A stretch of 64,000 bases of DNA from Acidobacteriota bacterium (GTDB lineage Bacteria; Acidobacteriota; Blastocatellia; Pyrinomonadales; Pyrinomonadaceae). Shown here one piece after another: positions 49,411 to 58,798 of this stretch (position 1 is the first letter of the stretch; each line of letters begins with the position of its first letter). The notes beneath the pieces were generated by a model, which saw nothing but the letters and a program-made list of their open reading frames with translations, ran no database searches and was not told where the DNA came from. A program made the position numbers and the translations under genes. The stretch is from assembly GCA_019639175.1 (NCBI GenBank), contig JAHBSK010000003.1:1-64000 (forward strand), read 5' to 3'.

Positions 49411-50865
49411 TTATGTACGCGGGATGAGTTCCCACTGGTTCTCCTTGTCCGTTGTTCCCGCCGGATAATTCTTCAGACGAGGACAATACCTCAAACGATA
49501 ATCCGTCCAATCCTGCGAAAAATGCATGAAGTTGGTCCTGTCAATTATATCTCTCAAGCCGAGTCCTTCGGCCCGATGTCCGACCTCGTGCAGTATCGTC
49601 CATTTGGCAACGTCGAGGCTGGCGTTTCCTTCAATGATAAGTATCGGGTCGCTTGACCAGCCTGCGGCCGGAAATTCGATCGTCTCGCCCGCGGCGTGGT
49701 CATGGGTCAGGGCTGCACAGGTGATCGTCCCGCCATTCAGGGCGGTAACTGAGATGTTCTCCCGCGTCGCTCCGGTTCCGAGAGCATACGATCTGCCGGT
49801 CTGTAAAAATGTCGAACCCGCCGTTACCGTAACGCTCGTGTCACCCGCGCTTGCCGCCGCCGCAAGATAATAGACCGATTTCATATCGCGAATGATCGCA
49901 ACGCGGACCTTGTTTCCGGTTCCGGTCATCGCGGAACTGATGGCAGTAAGATCGGCTCCGCCGCCTGCCTTGATGTCGTAGGTGAGCGTTGACGTGCCGC
50001 TTGCCAGATTGACCGGCGTCGGTTTGTTGTTGGCGTCATAGTTGCTCAGATTATATTTGACGACGCCCTGTTTCAGCTTGTCATTGGCGGCATTCTGATG
50101 CGAGGCATAGTCAGCCGTCGGGAAACGCATATTGGTTCCGGCGTCCGTCTTGTCAAATTTGGCGATGCTGACGTTAACCACCCTTTCCTTGTAAACGTGA
50201 ACCTTTAGCTGGGCAAAGACCTCGGCACCGGGGCATTTGCTCTTTGCCTTGAGGGTCGTCTCACGTTTATTATGCGCTCCGGCGTTGAGCCTCAGGTCAA
50301 AATCGGCGGTTCCGCCGGGCTGTACCACATCGCACGTTCCCGCATCGTCACACGCCCAGTCAAAATCGGTGCCTACGGCTCCGCCTTCGATCTTTACCTT
50401 GACGAAAGTGTGATCGCTTTTCTTTACACAGATGTGATCGTCGTCAGGATTTGCCGGCGTATCAAAATCATCATATCCGTAACGCTGATTGGGCGATGCC
50501 GAGAACGTCACCTTTGCGACCGTCACCTTTACGGCCTTTGTCACGGGTGCACAGCCCGGTGCCTTGCGCGTGACATTGATGGTCTCTGAATCGCGGCCCG
50601 ATCCCGGATCGGCCCCGGCCTTGACCGTCACGGTCCCGGATTTCGGGTTTTCAAGCGTTACCTTGCTGCTGGATGTTGTCCACTCGTAAGTTCCGCCGGG
50701 AAATCCTTCCAGTTCGCTCGCAGATATCTGGAGCCTGCCGTTCACTTTCATGATCCTGCACGGACTGATCTTAAAATCGGACGGACAGCACGTTTCAGCG
50801 GTGCCGCCGGCGGGCGACCCGCCGCCGCCCGAACTTGGCGGTGTTGGTGGTTTATCTTTACTCAT
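49411..50865 (-). CDS. Putative T6SS effector with C-terminal zincin metallopeptidase
   Basis: 484 residues, no signal peptide. The N terminus is Pro/Gly/Ser-rich (PPTPPSSGGGGSPAGG), then Cys-containing beta domains, apparently Ig-like (YEWTTSSSKVTLENPKSGTVTVKAG; FDWACDDAGTCDVVQPG), and a C-terminal catalytic-type region with HEVGHRAEGLGLRD (His426, Glu427, His430) and NFMHF downstream, resembling a metzincin helix plus Met turn. Located after VgrG, DUF4123 and a helical protein and before PAAR, it is a good candidate for a delivered protease. ATG overlaps the upstream gene's stop (ATGA). Confidence 0.68.
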   Translation of the reverse strand: MSKDKPPTPPSSGGGGSPAGGTAETCCPSDFKISPCRIMKVNGRLQISASELEGFPGGTYEWTTSSSKVTLENPKSGTVTVKAGADPGSGRDSETINVTRKAPGCAPVTKAVKVTVAKVTFSASPNQRYGYDDFDTPANPDDDHICVKKSDHTFVKVKIEGGAVGTDFDWACDDAGTCDVVQPGGTADFDLRLNAGAHNKRETTLKAKSKCPGAEVFAQLKVHVYKERVVNVSIAKFDKTDAGTNMRFPTADYASHQNAANDKLKQGVVKYNLSNYDANNKPTPVNLASGTSTLTYDIKAGGGADLTAISSAMTGTGNKVRVAIIRDMKSVYYLAAAASAGDTSVTVTAGSTFLQTGRSYALGTGATRENISVTALNGGTITCAALTHDHAAGETIEFPAAGWSSDPILIIEGNASLDVAKWTILHEVGHRAEGLGLRDIIDRTNFMHFSQDWTDYRLRYCPRLKNYPAGTTDKENQWELIPRT

Positions 50866-51638
50866 ATCTGCGTTTCTTCAAGGTTTCCTTTGATAACGTG
50901 GTCAAGCCATGTCAGGGCCTTTCGCTGAAGCCTTTCGGTTCTGGCTTCGGGTTTGACTATCTTGTCATCGCGAAGCGTGTTTCCTATCCACGGATACAAC
51001 TGATCGTCGGCGCATCCATGGCCGAATGCGTAGCAAAGCACTGTCATCAGTGCATCGCCCTGTGTCTGGTGCAGTTCAAATTGCCGTGCCACACTTCGTC
51101 CTTTTCTTATCAGAGCGTTAAGCTGTTTTTGGCCAATATAGGCAGCCTTTTCAGGAAAGATCTGGGCCATCTCGTGCCGTATCGCATAGGCGAAATCCTT
51201 GGCCGGAAACTCACTTTCCAGTTTGCCGCGTTCGGCCAGTCTTTTAAGCGCCTTATCTGTGTTCGCTCCGCCGGGGCCTGACACATTTTCCTGATATTCG
51301 GCGATCTTTTCAAAAAGCCAGTCGGCCCGCTGCATCTCTGACACGGAGTGGCGGTCAGATAATATCTCGGCTGCCCACGGATACTGCGGATCGGTGTCAA
51401 AATGGCTGCCGAAAAGAAGCATCATCTCCAGATAAAGCCGTATCGGGCCGCGGAGCGTGAACCCGTATTTATCGGACATTTCAAGCCCGTGCCGGACAAC
51501 CTTTCTCATCTGGGCCTCTTTGATCACCTTGAAAAGCGGAGGCGAAAATTCGGCAAGGTGCGCCACCATCTCATCCTCAAAGCTCTTTCGCTGGCCCTGG
51601 GCAAGTGTCTCAATTTGTTCCTTACGAATTACAAGCAT
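50862..51638 (-). CDS. T6SS-associated helical protein
   Basis: 258 residues, predominantly helical (MLVIRKEQIETLAQGQRKSFEDEMVAHLAE; GPIRLYLEMMLLFGSHFD). This type, beginning with an M-x-x-I-R-K-E-Q-like stretch, often lies between DUF4123 genes and T6SS cargo (from memory). A role in loading or stabilising the effector is plausible. The stop overlaps the effector start. Confidence 0.65.
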   Translation of the reverse strand: MLVIRKEQIETLAQGQRKSFEDEMVAHLAEFSPPLFKVIKEAQMRKVVRHGLEMSDKYGFTLRGPIRLYLEMMLLFGSHFDTDPQYPWAAEILSDRHSVSEMQRADWLFEKIAEYQENVSGPGGANTDKALKRLAERGKLESEFPAKDFAYAIRHEMAQIFPEKAAYIGQKQLNALIRKGRSVARQFELHQTQGDALMTVLCYAFGHGCADDQLYPWIGNTLRDDKIVKPEARTERLQRKALTWLDHVIKGNLEETQI

Positions 51639-51669
51639 TCACCGGTCTCCTGATCTGAAGAAAGCAAAT

Positions 51670-52215
51670 TTACGCCGACCCTTCATCGTCCTCTTCGCTC
51701 AATTTTGTAACACTTTGCGAAAGCCCTTCTCCCTCCAGCCGAAAGGTCGAATAAGCTGTTCCGTCCTCATTTTCGGCAATGAAACGGTCGATCGGCCCAA
51801 AAAATTTCCGCAATTCGTCCGGCGTACAGGTCGGAAGGAAAGCGTGCATCACCCTCGGGTCATAAAAGCGAAAATACATCGGGTCGCCGTCCTCTCTGTA
51901 AACAATAAAGAGGTCCCTGAAATGAAACCGCATCTCCTGGATAGATTGCCGTGACGTGGCGAACACGCCGTAATGGCTGCCCGGTTCCGAGGCAAGAAGC
52001 CAGTCTGTGAACGGCGCATTTCGCACGAGTCCGACAACATAGGGCGCGACCGATGCCATGTCCGACCGCAGGTCTCCGCGAAACAGGCAAAAATTAGGCG
52101 GCGCCTTTTCGTAAAGTATCTGCGGCAGATCCTTTATTGATGCGCCATCCAGAACGGCATAGACATTTGCCCGCTCACTGTACAAAAGTTGTTGTAGTTC
52201 GCTTTCAGCCATCAT
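51670..52215 (-). CDS. DUF4123 adaptor/chaperone (Tap/TEC-like)
   Basis: 181 residues. DUF4123 proteins bind effectors and load them on VgrG. Landmarks: NVYAVLDGASI near the start, APYVVGL, FRDLFIVYREDGDPMYFRFYDPRVM, HAFLPTCTPDELRKFFGPI. Encoded right behind vgrG, 35 bases after it, as expected for an adaptor. It suggests that the metallopeptidase downstream travels on this VgrG. Confidence 0.85.
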   Translation of the reverse strand: MMAESELQQLLYSERANVYAVLDGASIKDLPQILYEKAPPNFCLFRGDLRSDMASVAPYVVGLVRNAPFTDWLLASEPGSHYGVFATSRQSIQEMRFHFRDLFIVYREDGDPMYFRFYDPRVMHAFLPTCTPDELRKFFGPIDRFIAENEDGTAYSTFRLEGEGLSQSVTKLSEEDDEGSA

Positions 52216-52250
52216 TAAAAATTAGGATCGAAAACAAATTCTCTGTTCCT

Positions 52251-54398
52251 CTATGAACCCGGACACGGGTTGCAGAACGGTGTTCCGTTCTCTGCCGCCT
52301 TCTGAAACGATTGCGCCAGCGGCGACATCGAACCGGGCGGCTCCGGTGGACTGGTGGCCGGTGCCGGCGGATTCGATCCCGGCTCGGCATTGTCTGCTTC
52401 CTTCGGTTTTTTAGGCGTGTTCGGCCTTACACCGGCTCCGGTGCCGGCCGCTCCGCCGCTGTTGAGCATCACCATCGTTCCCTGAATAAAGACACCGCCG
52501 GGATTGATGTTCACAAAATTTCCGCCCACCTTGAGCGTCAGAGAAACACCCGCTTCTATCACGGCGGACATTCCCGCCTTGATATGGACGGATGAACCGC
52601 CCTCGGCCGCAAAGGACGATGCGGCCTTTTGGTGAATGTCCGAATCGGCCTTGAGCGACGCCGTTCCTTCGACGTGTTCATTACGGTCTCCGCCGACCTT
52701 TACATGCTTGTCCTTTTTGACCTCCTCGAACTTGTGACGATGGACGGTCAGATGACGGTCATTCCCGATCGACTCCATTCGGTCGCTCTTGACCCTTATA
52801 TCCATGTTCTTTTCCGCATGGATGAACACCTGCTCGCTTCCCTTTTTATCCTCAAAGCGAAGCTCGTTGAAACCGCCGCCTCCGGTGGTCGAGTTAGTCT
52901 TTATCGTCGATTTTGTCTTGTGGTCCGGCAGTGCATACGGCGGCATCGAACCCGGATTATAGACGCTGCCGGTTATGATCGGCTGGTCAGGGTTGCCGTC
53001 GAGAAAATGGACAAGTACCTCCATTCCTATTCGCGGAATGAACATCGTTCCCCACTTATTGCCCGCCCACGGCTGGACAACGCGGAGCCAGCACGCGCTG
53101 TTCGAATCGTTCTTTCCGGCGCGGTCCCAATGGAACTGCACCTTTACACGCCCGTATTTATCGGTGAATATCTCTTCTCCGCCAGGCCCGACGACCGTTG
53201 CGGTCTGGCTTCCGTGCAGGATCGGTTTCGGTATGGTCCGCTTAGGACGGAACGGCGGCGAACCCGATCCATGATCGAGAGCTCTGAATGAATTTGTATA
53301 TGCTTCGCCGACGGTCTCATCCGATACATAGGACGGCGACTGGACACCGTTGTGCCTGATGGATGTGACGATATAAGCCCCGTTCGAGTTCTTGGTCGGA
53401 TGCCCGGTCAGAGAGAATCTGTGGCCTGCCGTCAACGACGGGCAATCGCTGACGCCGACAGCCGTCTGTAATTCGACATCCAATGCCTGCATCAACACCT
53501 CGGCGGTGTGGGCCTTGTCGGTATAAAGGTGCTGTATCTCACCGGCCTGTTCGCCGCCTGATTTATCAACGCCGTCATACTTTCTGGAATAGCCGCCGGG
53601 ATAGATATACTGCTCTAACGACTGATTGCCGCCGACATTGAAACGTGACGGCTGCTGCGCGTCGAGTTTTGTGGTCGGCGTCTGAAAATTGTGATCCCAG
53701 ACGGTGATCTTTCCGGTCTGAAGATTGTAATCCTTGTGAAAGCTGCGGATGGCGGTGACAAGGTCGTCGCCTTCTGCCTTTTGATAATACGGAATGGTGC
53801 TTTTGCCCGGACACTCCTGATGAGATTGCGGAGTGTCCGCCAGGATCATCTTGTGCAGCCCGTTGCTGTGCTGAAAGTAGAAATAGATGCCTTCTTCTTC
53901 CATTAACCGGGCGATGAAATCCCAATCGGATTCCTGATACTGAACGCAGTAATTGCGTTTCTCGTAAGTTCCCTGTAATTGAACCGTTGTTTCAAAGCCT
54001 TCCAATATTTCCTTAAGGATGTCAGGAACGGATTTTTGCTGAAATATACGGCTCTGAATATTCTGGGTCAGTATCCATACGAACGGCACCACCGAGATGT
54101 TGTAATAGGTGAACCGGACGCGCCGGGTCCCATGCGACATCCGGTTGACGATGCCGTTGAAAAACCGCTCGGTTCCGTCGGACTGCCTGACCTTGATCGT
54201 CACGCCCTGTCCCAACAGTTGGGCCGGATCGACTATCGTCGGTTCAAGGCCTTCCTTCTCTTCGGCGTGAACAAGCTCCGCCTCGATCGTGAAAAGGCGC
54301 GATATCTCCTCATTCGCCGTAAAGGCGTTGAGCATCAGATAATCTTCGCCAAACGGCGTATCGATCCTCAGGATCCTGTCTTTCTGCGTTGTTGCCAT
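52251..54398 (-). CDS. vgrG: VgrG/TssI spike protein
   Basis: 715 residues. N-terminal gp27-like part (LMLNAFTANEEISRLFTIEAEL, FFNGIVNRMSHG, YCVQYQESDWDFIARLMEEEGIYFYFQHSNGLHKM), then the gp5 OB domain (ATVVGPGGEEIFTDKYGRVKVQFHWD, SCWLRVVQPWAGNKWGTMFIPRIGMEVLVHF) and the beta-helix needle (EHVEGTASLKADSD and on). It ends with a Pro-rich tail and a CNPC motif, not an enzymatic domain, so cargo is likely non-covalent via DUF4123/PAAR. Confidence 0.95.
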   Translation of the reverse strand: MATTQKDRILRIDTPFGEDYLMLNAFTANEEISRLFTIEAELVHAEEKEGLEPTIVDPAQLLGQGVTIKVRQSDGTERFFNGIVNRMSHGTRRVRFTYYNISVVPFVWILTQNIQSRIFQQKSVPDILKEILEGFETTVQLQGTYEKRNYCVQYQESDWDFIARLMEEEGIYFYFQHSNGLHKMILADTPQSHQECPGKSTIPYYQKAEGDDLVTAIRSFHKDYNLQTGKITVWDHNFQTPTTKLDAQQPSRFNVGGNQSLEQYIYPGGYSRKYDGVDKSGGEQAGEIQHLYTDKAHTAEVLMQALDVELQTAVGVSDCPSLTAGHRFSLTGHPTKNSNGAYIVTSIRHNGVQSPSYVSDETVGEAYTNSFRALDHGSGSPPFRPKRTIPKPILHGSQTATVVGPGGEEIFTDKYGRVKVQFHWDRAGKNDSNSACWLRVVQPWAGNKWGTMFIPRIGMEVLVHFLDGNPDQPIITGSVYNPGSMPPYALPDHKTKSTIKTNSTTGGGGFNELRFEDKKGSEQVFIHAEKNMDIRVKSDRMESIGNDRHLTVHRHKFEEVKKDKHVKVGGDRNEHVEGTASLKADSDIHQKAASSFAAEGGSSVHIKAGMSAVIEAGVSLTLKVGGNFVNINPGGVFIQGTMVMLNSGGAAGTGAGVRPNTPKKPKEADNAEPGSNPPAPATSPPEPPGSMSPLAQSFQKAAENGTPFCNPCPGS

Positions 54399-54439
54399 CG
54401 ATATATCCTTTATCTCAAACGAGGCCTGCTGCTATCGGT

Positions 54440-54841
54440 TCAATATACGGCGGATCCCGTCGCAACCCTTATTTGCCAGGGCGATCTCCAGTTACGCGCA
54501 AGGGTATTCTTTACCATTTCATAGATCTTCGGATCTTCCAGATCTGCCGGCTTAATATGTTCCCAAAGGGCCTTTGCCGTCAGCTTGGCTATTTGCTTAA
54601 GAACGCTTTTCAATGATTTGGTGGGGTTGGCCGTTGCCCTCCACAGCCCCTCGATAAAACTGATCTGTTTGCTGGCCCTGATGGCTTCAAACATCAGAGC
54701 CTGTGCGAACGACCGGTCATTATAGGTAATATCCGACGGCAGAACGCCCGCGTTGCCGCCAAAGAACCACACCAGTATTTCCCATGCCTCGGCTTCGGAG
54801 ACATATACATCATTAGTTTTGTAAAACTCTATCAGCGCCAT
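54440..54841 (-). CDS. Small T6SS-cluster protein of unknown function
   Basis: 133 residues, helical, no signal peptide: VSEAEAWEILVWFFGGNAGVLPSDI, FAQALMFEAIRASKQISFIEGLW, KQIAKLTAKALWEHIKPADL. The end NTLARNWRSPWQIRVATGSAVY is basic. Located between clpV and vgrG, 15 bases after clpV. Small genes of this kind are frequent here in T6SS clusters, but no role is known. Confidence 0.7.
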   Translation of the reverse strand: MALIEFYKTNDVYVSEAEAWEILVWFFGGNAGVLPSDITYNDRSFAQALMFEAIRASKQISFIEGLWRATANPTKSLKSVLKQIAKLTAKALWEHIKPADLEDPKIYEMVKNTLARNWRSPWQIRVATGSAVY

Positions 54842-54856
54842 CTATCACCTCCTGTA

Positions 54857-57616
54857 TCAGGTGATCGAGTAAGCGAAATTGCCGTCTTCTCCCACTGAGA
54901 CATGGGCTTTCGATATCCCCTCACCTGATGCCATTCTTGACAACACTTCACCGCTCATTTCAGGCAGCAGCGTTCCCGTCAGAATGTTATATACATTTCT
55001 GGCGCCGCTATCCACATCGGTACAGCGGCTTGCCACCGTATCTATGACGGAATCATCATAGGAAAATTGCGCACCGTGATTGTCAAAAATGCGATCTTTT
55101 ATCTTGCCAAGCTGCAATTTGATGATGAGCCGCAGGATCTCATCGGAGATCGGGTAGTAGGGAACGGTCACCATGCGGCCCAAAAGAGCGGGCTTGAACG
55201 CCTGATTCAGCTCCGGTTTCACCGCCTCGATTATGCCATCCGGATCGGGACGCGTTTCCGGGTCAGCACAGAGCTTCATTATTGTATCCGTGCCGACATT
55301 TGATGTCAGAATGATGATACAGTTCTTGAAATCTATCTCGCGGCCCTCGCCATCCTCGAGAACGCCTTTATCAAAGACTTGGAAGAAGAGTTCCATCACG
55401 TCAGGATGTGCCTTTTCGACCTCGTCAAGCAGCACTACGGAATACGGCTTTCTGCGGACGGCCTCGGTCAAAACGCCGCCTTCGCCGTAACCGACGTATC
55501 CCGGAGGCGAGCCTTTGAGGCTTGATACCGTGTGGGCTTCCTGATATTCGCTCATGTTTATCGAGATCAGGTTGCGTTCGCCGCCATAGAGAGCTTCGGC
55601 AAGGGCAAGGGCGGTTTCCGTTTTACCGACACCGGAAGTCCCGACCAGCATAAACACCCCGATCGGGCGTTTCGGATCTGTCAGGCCCGCACGCGATGTG
55701 CGAATGCGTTGGGCGATGGATTCAAGCGCATGATCCTGTCCGAGAACCCTTTCACGTAGTGTTCCGGCAAGATTAAGCACCGCGTTTATCTCATCCGCGA
55801 CCATTTTGCCGATAGGAATGCCGGTCCAGCCGGAGATTATCTCGGCTACGGTCTGGCCGTTTACGACAGGCTGCATCAGCGGATTCTCTCCCTGAACGGC
55901 CTTCAGTTCCTCATTGAATTTTTTCAGTTCGCCCTTGAGAAATTCCACATCGACAGGCTCTGCGGGTTCCGGTGCGGCAGCCGTTGCCGCGGCTCCGTCC
56001 TCGGCTGTGACGGCATCAGCCTCTTCCGCCGCCGCACCGTTGCTTGCGTTGGCGGCGATCTCCGCAAATTTGCCGTCAAGCCTGGACATTTCCAGCTTCA
56101 TCCGCACATTGCGTATCTTTTCGATCAGTTCCTTTTCCTTTTCCCATTGCTGGTTAAGCTTTTCGAGTTCCTGTTCGGTCTCGGTCCGGCTGGCAGTGAG
56201 GCCGCCGATGCGTTCGCCGTGTTCGGCCCCGGTGACGACCTCGCGTTCGAGCGATTCGATCTCGGACGTGAGGTTCTGTATTCGCCGTGTTGCGTCCTCA
56301 ACGGCGGCCGGTGTCGCTCCCTGGCCGATAGCGACCTTGGCACAGGCCGTGTCCAGCACCGACACCGATTTATCGGGAAGCTGGCGGCCCGTGATGTAGC
56401 GGTGCGAAAGCTTTACGCATTCGACAATGGCCTCATCCAGGATGCGGACGTTGTGGTGGCCTTCCATCTTGTCGGCAATGCCGCGCATCATCGCAACGGC
56501 CTTTGCCTCATCCGGTTCATCGACCTTGACCACCTGAAAACGCCGGGCAAGCGCCGCGTCCTTTTCAAAATACTTCTTGTATTCCGCCCAGGTCGTTGCC
56601 GCAATGGTGCGAAGTTCGCCGCGTGCCAGCGCCGGTTTCAGCAGGTTGGCGGCATCGTTCTGTCCGGCCTGTCCGCCGGCCCCGATCATCGTGTGGGCCT
56701 CGTCAATGAACATTATTATCGGCTGCGGAGACGCCTTGACCTCATCTATCACCGATTTCAGCCGCTGTTCAAATTCGCCCTTGATGCCTGCTCCCGCCTG
56801 AAGCAGACCGAGGTCAAGCGAGCGGACGGAAACATTTCTGAGCGGTTCCGGCACGTCGCCCTCGGCTATGCGCAGGGCAAATCCTTCGACAACGGCGGTC
56901 TTACCGACACCTGCCTCACCGGTCAGGATCGGGTTGTTCTGGCGGCGGCGTGTCAGGATGTCCACGATCTGCCGTATCTCAAAATCACGCCCTAAGACCG
57001 GATCGATCTTTCCGGCGGCGGCCTTTGCGGTCAGGTCTTCGGTGTATTGATCGAGCGCCTTGGTCTTGCCGGGAACGCCGGAAGCAACGGGCGATCCGTC
57101 GGAAACACCGCCGGATTCGCCGAGCGCGACCGCGTCACGGGCCTCAGATGAATCAGAGGTGATGTCAGGCAGATTTGATTGCAGCGATTCCAGTGAGATG
57201 TGGCTGAATTCTTTTGAAACATCGCGGGCAATGCGGGCAAAACTTTCGCTGGCAAGCAGCGCCAGTACCAGATGGCCGGAACGCACCCGGGCGGCCCCAA
57301 AATCGACCGAAGCCAGCAGCCACGCATCCTGTATCCATCGCGGTATGCGGTCGCTCAGGCCCGGCGTCCGCGAATTTCCGCTCTTCAGACGGTCGAGGGC
57401 GACGCTGACATCCTTGCTCAGGCGGTCAATATTTACCTCAAAATGCGCGCATATCTTGTGAAGATCGGTGTCGTCCTGTTCAAGCAGCTTTGCCAGGATA
57501 TGTTCTATCTCGACATCGTAGTTCGTCCGCGAAAGACACAGTCCCGCCGCTCCTTCAAGGGCATTCCTGCTTGTGTCGTTCAATCTTCCAACCAGTGATT
57601 TTAGGTTTACGTTCAT
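54857..57616 (-). CDS. clpV: ClpV/TssH AAA+ ATPase
   Basis: 919 residues, recycles the contracted sheath. N-terminal Clp-N domain (RNALEGAAGLCLSRTNYDVEIEHIL), first AAA+ domain with Walker A GEAGVGKT (233-240) and IMFIDEAHTMIGAGG, a long coiled middle domain (SEIESLEREVVTGAEHGERIGG), second AAA+ domain with GTSGVGKTETALAL and VVLLDEVEKAHPDV, then a C-terminal small domain. An Ala/Glu-rich insertion (NASNGAAAEEADAVTAEDG) within the middle domain is unusual. ClpV fits by size and by position after tssG. Confidence 0.94.
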   Translation of the reverse strand: MNVNLKSLVGRLNDTSRNALEGAAGLCLSRTNYDVEIEHILAKLLEQDDTDLHKICAHFEVNIDRLSKDVSVALDRLKSGNSRTPGLSDRIPRWIQDAWLLASVDFGAARVRSGHLVLALLASESFARIARDVSKEFSHISLESLQSNLPDITSDSSEARDAVALGESGGVSDGSPVASGVPGKTKALDQYTEDLTAKAAAGKIDPVLGRDFEIRQIVDILTRRRQNNPILTGEAGVGKTAVVEGFALRIAEGDVPEPLRNVSVRSLDLGLLQAGAGIKGEFEQRLKSVIDEVKASPQPIIMFIDEAHTMIGAGGQAGQNDAANLLKPALARGELRTIAATTWAEYKKYFEKDAALARRFQVVKVDEPDEAKAVAMMRGIADKMEGHHNVRILDEAIVECVKLSHRYITGRQLPDKSVSVLDTACAKVAIGQGATPAAVEDATRRIQNLTSEIESLEREVVTGAEHGERIGGLTASRTETEQELEKLNQQWEKEKELIEKIRNVRMKLEMSRLDGKFAEIAANASNGAAAEEADAVTAEDGAAATAAAPEPAEPVDVEFLKGELKKFNEELKAVQGENPLMQPVVNGQTVAEIISGWTGIPIGKMVADEINAVLNLAGTLRERVLGQDHALESIAQRIRTSRAGLTDPKRPIGVFMLVGTSGVGKTETALALAEALYGGERNLISINMSEYQEAHTVSSLKGSPPGYVGYGEGGVLTEAVRRKPYSVVLLDEVEKAHPDVMELFFQVFDKGVLEDGEGREIDFKNCIIILTSNVGTDTIMKLCADPETRPDPDGIIEAVKPELNQAFKPALLGRMVTVPYYPISDEILRLIIKLQLGKIKDRIFDNHGAQFSYDDSVIDTVASRCTDVDSGARNVYNILTGTLLPEMSGEVLSRMASGEGISKAHVSVGEDGNFAYSIT

Positions 57617-57690
57617 AGCTTTTCTCCTGCAAGGTCAACTTGATAAAATATCGTTCTTACTATTAAAACGGATCCGCCGGCCTGATCTTT

Positions 57691-58698
57691 TTATTCCATA
57701 TCCAGTACTACCTGATCGTCATCCTGTTTGAATGGTTTGGTTTTCAGCCACGTGGTCCAGCCCAGCATCGGGCGGCGTTTTGCCCGCGTTGTCAGAACAA
57801 GGCTCGGAACCTGTCGTGCCGCCAATTTTAACTGAACATCAAAATCAAGCTCAAGTCCCGTCATAAAACGAATGATCGACGCCAGCGGCTTATTGCCGGA
57901 ACCGTTGGGCAAGAACGCCTGAAACTGAACAAAATTCAGCGGCCCAAGCACAAGCCTGAATTTTGACTGCTGATCCCAAACCCGCTCGCCGAGCAAAGCC
58001 GTCCGGCCCAGCGAACTGTTCTTTCGGCCAAGATACGTGATGTCCTCTTTTGTCAGGTCCAGCCATTGCCCGTACATCTGCAGTATCTTGACCCTGATGC
58101 CGAAATAATCTCCGACAATGCCTTCCAGGGCAGTTGCCGAATGCGGCTTTTGCGAGATCAGCCCGACATAGGGCAAAAGCGATTCGTCCTCCAGCCCCAT
58201 GCGGCCTCTCAGGCCGTCGGTCCCGAGGCCCGCAATATCAAAAAGATATGCGGTGAAATCATCGTTTCCGCGTTCGTAGGCGACCGGAAAACGGTATTTT
58301 GCCCACGCCCTGTAAAACATCGACACCGCCCGGTGGGTGAAGATGTCCAGAAACGCGGCCATCGCCGAATCGCGGTGGCGGACGCGGTCAAGGACAAACT
58401 CCGTGTAATGAACAGGCAATGCGCCGCTCGGCCCGATCATTCCCATAAAGTTCACGAGAACATCAAACCTTTCCCGGTCTGTTACCGGATCTGTTTCCGG
58501 GCGTATCTCGTGTATCTCGCTTGACGGAAAATCGAGCGCGACCTTTGACCTGAATCTAATGGGTTCAGCGGTCGGAAGAGCATCGCCGCCGACCGTTCCC
58601 GACGTCGGGAACATTCGCTCAAAGACACGGACCGCCTGAAAAAATTCAAAACGATACGGTTCATCAAGCAGTTCTTCTTTTAACGGCTGATCTCCCAT
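57691..58698 (-). CDS. tssG: TssG baseplate protein
   Basis: 335 residues of the TssG/ImpH family, which joins TssF, TssE and TssK in the T6SS baseplate wedge. Landmarks: RFEFFQAVRVFERMFP near the N terminus, EPIRFRSKVALDFPSSEI, FMGMIGPSGALPVHYTEFVLDRVRHRD, ALEGIVGDYFGIRVKILQMYGQWLDL and GERVWDQQSKFRLVLGPLNF. Position after tssF and before clpV is standard. Confidence 0.92.
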   Translation of the reverse strand: MGDQPLKEELLDEPYRFEFFQAVRVFERMFPTSGTVGGDALPTAEPIRFRSKVALDFPSSEIHEIRPETDPVTDRERFDVLVNFMGMIGPSGALPVHYTEFVLDRVRHRDSAMAAFLDIFTHRAVSMFYRAWAKYRFPVAYERGNDDFTAYLFDIAGLGTDGLRGRMGLEDESLLPYVGLISQKPHSATALEGIVGDYFGIRVKILQMYGQWLDLTKEDITYLGRKNSSLGRTALLGERVWDQQSKFRLVLGPLNFVQFQAFLPNGSGNKPLASIIRFMTGLELDFDVQLKLAARQVPSLVLTTRAKRRPMLGWTTWLKTKPFKQDDDQVVLDME

Positions 58699-58798
58699 TT
58701 CCCAAACTAATTAAAGACAGACGCGGACATTCAGAACACAACTGATATCCGTTACCGCCCGATCGGCAAAAACTTTATGACACGGTGCCGCCGCTTTG

